Below, piece by piece: positions 7,185 through 11,915 of a stretch of DNA of 11,915 nt (position 1 is the first letter of the stretch; each line of letters begins with the position of its first letter). The DNA is from an uncultured Actinomycetes bacterium. GTDB taxonomy: Bacteria; Actinomycetota; Actinomycetes; Nanopelagicales; Nanopelagicaceae. The notes under the pieces are model-generated. The model saw nothing but the letters and a program-made list of their open reading frames with translations, did not search any database and was not told where the DNA came from. Location: the NCBI GenBank assembly GCA_937860175.1, contig CALMBJ010000259.1:1-11915 (forward strand), read 5' to 3'. A program made the position numbers and the translations under genes.

Positions 7185-8264
7185 ATGGCATCAGTAGTTT
7201 TTGATGGCGCATCACGTATCTATCCAGGAACAACAGCACCTGCAGTCGACAAGCTAAACCTCACCGTCAATGATGGAGAGTTTCTAGTTCTTGTTGGTCC
7301 ATCAGGTTGCGGTAAGTCAACATCACTTCGTATGTTGGCAGGACTTGAAGAGATCGATGGTGGCCGCATTCTTATTGGCGATCGCGATGTAACAAATGTT
7401 GCACCAAAGGATCGCGATATTGCGATGGTGTTCCAGTCTTATGCACTGTATCCACACATGACAGTTGCAGAGAACATGGGCTTCGCACTAAAGATCGCAG
7501 GAACTCCAAAGGAAGAGCGCGATCGTCGTGTTCTAGAAGCAGCAAAGTTGCTTGACCTCGAGCCATACCTAGAGCGCAAGCCAAAGGCGCTATCAGGTGG
7601 ACAGCGTCAACGTGTTGCTATGGGTCGCGCAATTGTTCGCGAGCCACAGGTATTCCTTATGGATGAGCCGCTATCTAACCTCGATGCGAAGTTGCGTGTA
7701 GCAACTCGTACACAGATCGCTGCATTGCAGCGTCGTCTAGGAATCACAACTGTTTATGTAACACACGACCAGGTTGAAGCTATGACTATGGGCGATCGCG
7801 TTGCAGTTCTTAAGGATGGCTTGCTACAGCAAGTTGATACCCCTCGTAACCTTTATGACAACCCAGCAAATGCTTTCGTAGCAGGCTTCATCGGCTCACC
7901 AGCTATGAACCTACTTATCGCACCTGTTGAAGGTGGCAAGGCAAAGCTTGGAGATCTCAGCATCGATGTACCCGCAGCTGCAGGAACATCTGTCACCGTT
8001 GGTGTACGTCCAGAAGGCTTTACCCCATCATCTAAGGGCTTCCACGTTCTAGTTGAAGTTGTTGAAGAGCTTGGTTCAGATGCTTTCGTTTACGGAAAGC
8101 CAGCTGACACCAATGTTAAGTTCGCAAATGCAACTGATGAAGGCGCACAGGTAATTGTTCGCTGGGATCCAAAGAACCCTCCAAAGCCAGGTGACACAAT
8201 CACCGTTGAGGCTGTTAAGGGCTCAGTTCACCTATTTAACTCAACAACAGGTGAGCGCATCTAA
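7185..8264 (+). CDS. MsmK/UgpC-type carbohydrate ABC importer ATPase
   Basis: ATPase subunit for CUT1-type sugar or glycerol-phosphate importers (MsmK/UgpC/MalK group), 359 residues, acting at the inner face of the membrane. Walker [10 protein letters not shown] (38-46), Q-loop Gln 84 in [12 protein letters not shown], signature LSGGQRQR (136-143), Walker B with DE at 160-161, D-loop SNLD and switch His 194. The C-terminal third (about 240-359) is the OB/TOBE regulatory domain with the VGVRPEGF motif. The start is set by a strong ribosome-binding site. No permease or binding-protein gene is adjacent, so it may be a shared ATPase serving several importers elsewhere in the genome, as known for MsmK and MsiK; that is inference. 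It faces the CNNM gene divergently and is closed by a strong terminator. Repeated use of few codons (GCA, GTT, CGC/CGT) hints at high expression. Confidence 0.95.
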   Translation: MASVVFDGASRIYPGTTAPAVDKLNLTVNDGEFLVLVGPSGCGKSTSLRMLAGLEEIDGGRILIGDRDVTNVAPKDRDIAMVFQSYALYPHMTVAENMGFALKIAGTPKEERDRRVLEAAKLLDLEPYLERKPKALSGGQRQRVAMGRAIVREPQVFLMDEPLSNLDAKLRVATRTQIAALQRRLGITTVYVTHDQVEAMTMGDRVAVLKDGLLQQVDTPRNLYDNPANAFVAGFIGSPAMNLLIAPVEGGKAKLGDLSIDVPAAAGTSVTVGVRPEGFTPSSKGFHVLVEVVEELGSDAFVYGKPADTNVKFANATDEGAQVIVRWDPKNPPKPGDTITVEAVKGSVHLFNSTTGERI

Positions 8265-8276
8265 TTCGCATTAAAT

Positions 8277-8316
8277 AAAAAAACCCGCGGTTGCCAGTGG
8301 CGACCGCGGGTTTTTT
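8277..8316. terminator. Bidirectional intrinsic terminator
   Basis: Stem CCCGCGGTTGCC (8284-8295), loop AGT, GGCGACCGCGGG (8299-8310): 12 bp with one mismatch position that is a G-U or A-C depending on strand. Seven A residues precede it and six T residues follow, so it terminates both the plus-strand ATPase gene (stop at 8264) and the convergent minus-strand icd (stop at 8336). Confidence 0.93.
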
Positions 8317-8335
8317 ATTACTTACTTTTAATGCT

Positions 8336-9550
8336 TTATGCCATTGCCTTCTTCAAGTTCTCATCAATTGAGTTCAAGAACTGCTGTGTTGTTTGGTAAG
8401 GCGCATCCTTTGAAATAAGCAATGCAAGATCCTTAGTCATCTTGCCCTGCTCAACTGTTTCAATACATACACGCTCAAGGGTTGCACAGAACTTTGCGAG
8501 CTCTGCGTTGTTATCTAGCTTTGCACGGTGTGCAAGACCCTGTGTCCACGCAAAGATTGATGCGATTGGATTTGTTGAAGTCTCTTTTCCAGCCTGGTGA
8601 TCGCGGTAGTGACGTGTCACCGTTCCGTGAGCCGCCTCTGATTCGCAGACCTTTCCATCTGGTGTCATCAAAACTGATGTCATCAAACCAAGTGAGCCGT
8701 AACCCTGTGCAACGGTGTCTGATTGAACATCGCCGTCGTAGTTCTTACATGCCCAAACGTATCCACCCTCCATGCGCAATGACATAGCGACCATGTCATC
8801 GATCAAGCGGTGCTCGTACCAGATACCTGCAGCATCAAATTGTGTTTTGAACTCTGCTTGGTAGATCTCTTCAAAGATATCCTTGAAGCGACCGTCGTAT
8901 GCCTTAAGAATTGTGTTCTTTGTTGAAAGGTAAACAGGGAACTTACGCAGTAATCCGTAGTTCAGTGATGCGCGTGCAAAGTCACGGATTGAATCATCCA
9001 CGTTGTACATCGCCATTGCTACACCTGAAGATTCAAAGTTGAAAACTTCGGTATTGATTGGTGCTGAACCATCTTCTGGAACAAATGAGATTGTCAGCTT
9101 TCCTGGACCTGGAACCTTGAAATCTGTTGCACGGTACTGATCGCCAAATGCGTGACGACCGATAACGATTGGCTTAGTCCAGTGTGGGACCAAACGTGGG
9201 ACGTTGCTGATGATGATCGGCTCACGGAAGATCACTCCGCCAAGGATGTTACGGATTGTTCCGTTAGGAGACTTCCACATCTTCTTTAGGCCAAACTCCT
9301 CAACACGTGCCTCATCTGGAGTAATAGTTGCGCACTTGATACCAACGCCATGCTTTTGGATTGCGCGAGCTGAATCAATTGTTACCTGATCATCGGTTGC
9401 ATCGCGGTGTTCCATACCCAAGTCGTAGTACTCGAGGTTCACATCTAAGTAAGGCAGGATCAATGAATCCTTGATGAACTGCCACATGATGCGTGTCATT
9501 TCATCGCCATCGAGTTCGACGACTGTGCCCGTTACCTTGATCTTGCTCAT
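8336..9550 (-). CDS. icd: NADP-dependent isocitrate dehydrogenase, eukaryote-type
   Basis: Oxidatively decarboxylates isocitrate to 2-oxoglutarate with NADP+, a TCA step and NADPH source. At 404 residues it matches the homodimeric eukaryote-like subfamily II, not the large monomeric enzyme found in Streptomyces. Substrate residues line up with human IDH1: Ser 94, Asn 96 and Arg 100 in SPNGTIRN, Arg 109, Arg 132 in [10 protein letters not shown], Tyr 139, and the lysine of STKNTI (211). Metal aspartates are 251/252, 274 and 278. Arg 313-His 314 in [10 protein letters not shown] match the pair that reads the NADP 2'-phosphate. ATG at 9548-9550 is preceded by GAGGGA (9554-9559). It lies 40 bp after mdh, probably in one transcript, and ends at the bidirectional terminator. 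Confidence 0.97.
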   Translation of the reverse strand: MSKIKVTGTVVELDGDEMTRIMWQFIKDSLILPYLDVNLEYYDLGMEHRDATDDQVTIDSARAIQKHGVGIKCATITPDEARVEEFGLKKMWKSPNGTIRNILGGVIFREPIIISNVPRLVPHWTKPIVIGRHAFGDQYRATDFKVPGPGKLTISFVPEDGSAPINTEVFNFESSGVAMAMYNVDDSIRDFARASLNYGLLRKFPVYLSTKNTILKAYDGRFKDIFEEIYQAEFKTQFDAAGIWYEHRLIDDMVAMSLRMEGGYVWACKNYDGDVQSDTVAQGYGSLGLMTSVLMTPDGKVCESEAAHGTVTRHYRDHQAGKETSTNPIASIFAWTQGLAHRAKLDNNAELAKFCATLERVCIETVEQGKMTKDLALLISKDAPYQTTQQFLNSIDENLKKAMA

Positions 9551-9590
9551 TGTTCCCTCTTTCTTAGTATGCGCTTATTAAAGTGTTTTC

Positions 9591-10541
9591 TTAGAGTGTT
9601 TGGACATCTGCTTGCTTTGCACGTACCGCTTCAGCCGCCTCTTTGAGAGCTGCAACTTCAGTATCGGTTAATGCGCTTTCAACAACCTTCTTTACGCCGG
9701 TGCGACCGATCTCAGCTTCTACGCCAAGGTACACACCAGAAATTCCGTACTCGCCATCAACCCAAGCACAGACAGGCATTACCGCACCTGAATCTTCAAT
9801 GACAGCCTTAGCCATGCGGGCAGCTGCTGCAGATGGTGCATAGTAAGCAGAACCAGTCTTTAGCAGGGCAACAACTTCGGCACCACCATTACGAGTGCGA
9901 TCAACTAGATCTGCGATCTCTTCTTGCGAGAGTAGCTCGCTCAATGGCTTGCCATCAACTGTGCAACGGCTTGGAACTGGAACCATTGTGTCTCCGTGTG
10001 AACCAAGTGTCAGCGTCTTAACTGATGCAACCTTTACGCCAAGTTTTTCAGCAACAAAGTTTGTAAAGCGTGCGGTATCTAGCATTCCTGCCTGACCCAT
10101 TACGCGGTTCTTTGGAAAGTTAGTTGCGATCTGCGCCAAGGCGGTCATTTCATCAAGTGGATTTGAAACCACGATGATCACGGCGTTTGGCGAATGCTTT
10201 GCGATGTTTTCTGCAACTCCGCGGACGATGCCAGCGTTAACTCCAATTAAGTCCATGCGGCTCATGCCAGGCTTGCGTGGAAGTCCGGCGGTAATAACAA
10301 CTACATCTGAGTTAGCTGTTGCTTCATAGCCGGCACCTTCAGGGGTTGTTGTAGCGCCGATTAACTTTGTCTCAAATCCTTCAATTGAACGAGACTGGTT
10401 CATATCCAGAGCCAAGCCCTCGGACTTACCTTCGAGAATGTCTGTTAGAACGACGGTATCGAAAACATCATATTCAGCTAAGCGAAGAGCTGTTGTTGAA
10501 CCGTAGAAACCTGCACCGACTACTGTGACTTTGCCACCCAT
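9591..10541 (-). CDS. mdh: Malate dehydrogenase, LDH-like type
   Basis: NAD-dependent oxidation of malate to oxaloacetate in the TCA cycle. The protein is 316 residues from the chosen ATG. The Rossmann motif GAGFYG is at 9-14 and the Asp ending strand 2 (34) favours NAD over NADP. Substrate arginines are 89 and 95 in LPRKPGMSR; Arg 89, where lactate dehydrogenases carry Gln, marks malate/oxaloacetate specificity. The relay pair is Asp 155/Arg 158 in LDTAR with catalytic His 182 in GSHGD. The sequence type is the tetrameric LDH-like group (as in B. subtilis). A longer frame from ATG 10577 exists, but ATG 10541 has GGAG five bases upstream (10547-10550) and puts the first strand at the usual place. 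It lies 38 bp after the DUF3017 stop and 40 bp before icd. Confidence 0.95.
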   Translation of the reverse strand: MGGKVTVVGAGFYGSTTALRLAEYDVFDTVVLTDILEGKSEGLALDMNQSRSIEGFETKLIGATTTPEGAGYEATANSDVVVITAGLPRKPGMSRMDLIGVNAGIVRGVAENIAKHSPNAVIIVVSNPLDEMTALAQIATNFPKNRVMGQAGMLDTARFTNFVAEKLGVKVASVKTLTLGSHGDTMVPVPSRCTVDGKPLSELLSQEEIADLVDRTRNGGAEVVALLKTGSAYYAPSAAAARMAKAVIEDSGAVMPVCAWVDGEYGISGVYLGVEAEIGRTGVKKVVESALTDTEVAALKEAAEAVRAKQADVQTL

Positions 10542-10546
10542 CGTGA

Positions 10547-10550
10547 CTCC
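10547..10550 (-). promoter_or_regulatory. Ribosome binding site deciding the mdh start
   Basis: GGAG with a 5-base spacer before ATG 10539-10541. The two upstream in-frame ATGs (10556 and 10577) have no comparable site. Confidence 0.7.
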
Positions 10551-10579
10551 ATTCATGGCTGATTGCGAATGGGGCAACT

Positions 10580-10807
10580 CTACCGTCCGCGAGGAAGTGC
10601 AATTGCCAGCGCAAAAAGGGCTATTGCAATGGCCAGGGGAAGATAAAACTCGATCCGGCGGAAATCTCGCAATTTGAGAGCGATACCAGCGGTGCCAGCA
10701 GCGATAAACAGTGATCCGGCTCGCACAAATCCGAGCACCCCTAGAACAACACCAGTTGCAACTAAGCCGTAACTGAGAAGGCCCAGCAAGCGATTATTCA
10801 GCTGCAT
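10580..10807 (-). CDS. DUF3017-like small membrane protein
   Basis: A 75-residue protein with three predicted membrane segments (about 9-27, 31-46 and 54-71), basic residues between segments 2 and 3 (KLRDFRR) and a basic end PRGR. Its size, topology and place between folD and mdh match the actinobacterial DUF3017 family (PF11222), whose function is unknown. The start ATG at 10805-10807 overlaps the end of folD by 10 bases and has no clear Shine-Dalgarno, so translation is probably coupled to folD. The family call rests on position and hydrophobicity more than on a motif; a profile search of PF11222 would settle it. Confidence 0.8.
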   Translation of the reverse strand: MQLNNRLLGLLSYGLVATGVVLGVLGFVRAGSLFIAAGTAGIALKLRDFRRIEFYLPLAIAIALFALAIALPRGR

Positions 10808-11637
10808 GCATCAACCACATTAGTGAGCAACATTGCACGGGTCATGGGCCCGACTCCCCCAGGCATTGGTGAAACAAAAGCCGCCTTCTCAAATACTCCA
10901 GGGCAGACATCGCCCTCAAGACCATTAGCTGTTCTTGAAATGCCAACATCAATAACAACTGCGCCCGCTTTGATCATCTCAGCTTTTAAGAAATGAGATT
11001 GACCAATGGCGGCAACAACAATGTCAGCGTTTTTTGTATGTGCAGTTAAATCCTTGGTACCCGTATGAGTCAAAGTTACCGTTGCATTCTCTTGTTTACG
11101 AGTAAGCAGTAGTCCTAATGGGCGGCCAACTGTTAGGCCACGACCAATAACAGTTATCTCTGCTCCCTTGGTTGAAATCTTGTAGTGATCTAAAAGCGCA
11201 ACGATTGCTCGTGGAGTGCAGGGAAGAGGAGCCTCATACCCTGAAACTAATCGACCTAAGTTAAGTGGGTGTAAACCATCTGCATCTTTAGCAGGGTCAA
11301 TCGCTTCAAGAACTCGCTGAGTATTCATACCTTCAGGTAATGGCAGTTGAACTATGTAGCCGGTGCACTCTTTCGATGAGTTTAAATCTGCAATTGCGGC
11401 GAGAACATCTTTTTCAGTTGCGTTGCTTGGCAGATCAATTCTGATCGAATTGATGCCAACCTCTTGGCAATCGCGATGTTTGCCACCCACATATGAAATC
11501 GAACCTGGATCATCTCCAACTAAAACAGTTCCTAGCCCTGGTGTGATTCCTTGTAACTTGAGCGCGGCAACGCGGGTGGTTAACTCAGCCTTAATCCCTG
11601 CGGCAACCGCCTTGCCATCAAGTATCTGTGCGCTCAT
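10798..11637 (-). CDS. folD: Bifunctional methylenetetrahydrofolate dehydrogenase/cyclohydrolase
   Basis: Cytoplasmic enzyme interconverting 5,10-methylene-THF, 5,10-methenyl-THF and 10-formyl-THF with NADP(H), supplying formyl groups for purine synthesis. At 279 residues it is full length. The catalytic Tyr 49/Lys 53 pair lies in [15 protein letters not shown], Gln 97 in VQLPLP, Asp 120 in [10 protein letters not shown], the PCTP block at 138-142, the dinucleotide motif [13 protein letters not shown] at 163-175 and the closing [10 protein letters not shown] block at 257-266. The GRGxTVGRP version is normal for Actinobacteria. ATG at 11635-11637 is 21 bp after the purH stop with only a weak ribosome-binding site. 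Adjacency to purH is functional: FolD makes the 10-formyl-THF that PurH consumes. Confidence 0.97.
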   Translation of the reverse strand: MSAQILDGKAVAAGIKAELTTRVAALKLQGITPGLGTVLVGDDPGSISYVGGKHRDCQEVGINSIRIDLPSNATEKDVLAAIADLNSSKECTGYIVQLPLPEGMNTQRVLEAIDPAKDADGLHPLNLGRLVSGYEAPLPCTPRAIVALLDHYKISTKGAEITVIGRGLTVGRPLGLLLTRKQENATVTLTHTGTKDLTAHTKNADIVVAAIGQSHFLKAEMIKAGAVVIDVGISRTANGLEGDVCPGVFEKAAFVSPMPGGVGPMTRAMLLTNVVDACS

Positions 11638-11658
11638 GCTCTAAGCCTACCGAGTCAA

Positions 11659-11915
11659 TTAAGCGTGAGAGAAATGTCGGGTATTGGTGAAAAACATTGC
11701 GATTCCAGCTGATTGTGCAGCGGCAATAACCTCTTCATCGCGCACACTTCCACCAGGCTGAACTACCGCGGTGATTCCTGCATCAATCAAAATCTGAAGG
11801 CCATCTGCAAAAGGGAAAAAGGCATCGCTAGCTGCAACGGTGCCCTTGGCACGAGCTCCAGCACGAGAAACCGCCAATCGCGCAGAATCAACTCGACTGA
11901 CCTGACCCATGCCAA
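11659..11915 (-). CDS. purH: PurH (AICAR transformylase/IMP cyclohydrolase), C-terminal fragment
   Basis: Last 85 residues or so of the bifunctional enzyme that makes the final two steps of IMP synthesis, with 10-formyl-THF as formyl donor. The gene enters from the right window edge and is truncated only by the window. Recognisable blocks of the AICAR transformylase domain are [39 protein letters not shown] and the final TNTRHFSH just before the TAA. The Met at 11910 is internal, since the frame continues to the edge. First gene seen of the purH-folD-DUF3017-mdh-icd run. Confidence 0.96.
   Translation of the reverse strand, partial: GMGQVSRVDSARLAVSRAGARAKGTVAASDAFFPFADGLQILIDAGITAVVQPGGSVRDEEVIAAAQSAGIAMFFTNTRHFSHA

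Noticed and set aside
10542..10577. 12-residue extension of malate dehydrogenase from ATG 10577
   Set aside because: The ATG at 10541 has GGAG five bases upstream and starts right before the Rossmann strand, as usual.
10798..11637. FolD with GRGLTVGRP instead of the E. coli-like serine motif, seen as a novelty
   Set aside because: The GRGxTVGRP form is the common actinobacterial version; all catalytic residues are present.
1..11915. Defence island, CRISPR, prophage or other new system
   Set aside because: All genes are recognisable housekeeping or transport genes with continuous synteny; no direct-repeat array, transposase, integrase or unexplained gap was found.

Overview
This window reads as a piece of a chromosome from a compact actinobacterium of moderate, not high, GC content. 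The purH-folD-DUF3017-mdh order is an actinobacterial signature. Short intergenic gaps, ATGA overlaps and small near-minimal proteins suggest a streamlined genome, such as the freshwater acI/Nanopelagicales group. That placement is inference from gene content and base composition; no marker gene proves it. Bases 1-14 match the end of the Nextera transposase mosaic end, so the window starts at a contig end carrying leftover library adapter and not at a natural boundary.

Region 1 (1-4519, minus strand) is a four-gene ABC importer operon of the BMP/NupNOPQ type, read right to left: substrate-binding protein, double ATPase, permease 1, permease 2. The last gene is cut off at the contig end. The two permeases are joined to the genes before them by ATGA overlaps. 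A long perfect inverted repeat lies between the binding-protein gene and the ATPase gene, as expected for stepping down expression after the binding protein. The likely cargo is nucleosides. Region 2 (4520-7016, minus) holds a CNNM/CorC-type membrane protein gene followed 13 nt later by trpS, ending in a hairpin terminator. Region 3 (7017-8264) is a divergent intergenic region of 168 bp followed by a plus-strand ATPase of the MsmK/UgpC carbohydrate-importer type, which has no permease or binding protein beside it. A strong bidirectional terminator (8277-8316) separates it from the convergent icd gene. Region 4 (8336-11915, minus) is a compact central-metabolism cluster: purH (3' end only), folD, a DUF3017 membrane protein, an LDH-like malate dehydrogenase and a eukaryote-type NADP isocitrate dehydrogenase.

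Together the genes cover salvage uptake (nucleosides and probably sugars), one-carbon/purine synthesis, two TCA-cycle steps with NAD and NADP reduction, and tryptophan charging. No tRNA, rRNA, CRISPR array, insertion sequence, phage gene or origin was seen, and no stretch over 300 bases lacks a gene. I found no convincing undescribed system. The points most worth a second look are the adapter-derived end, the bmpA/ATPase hairpin, a binding protein with no lipid-anchor cysteine, a symmetric divergent promoter that may give a nearly leaderless mRNA, and an LDH-like Mdh in the actinobacterial folD-DUF3017-mdh locus.
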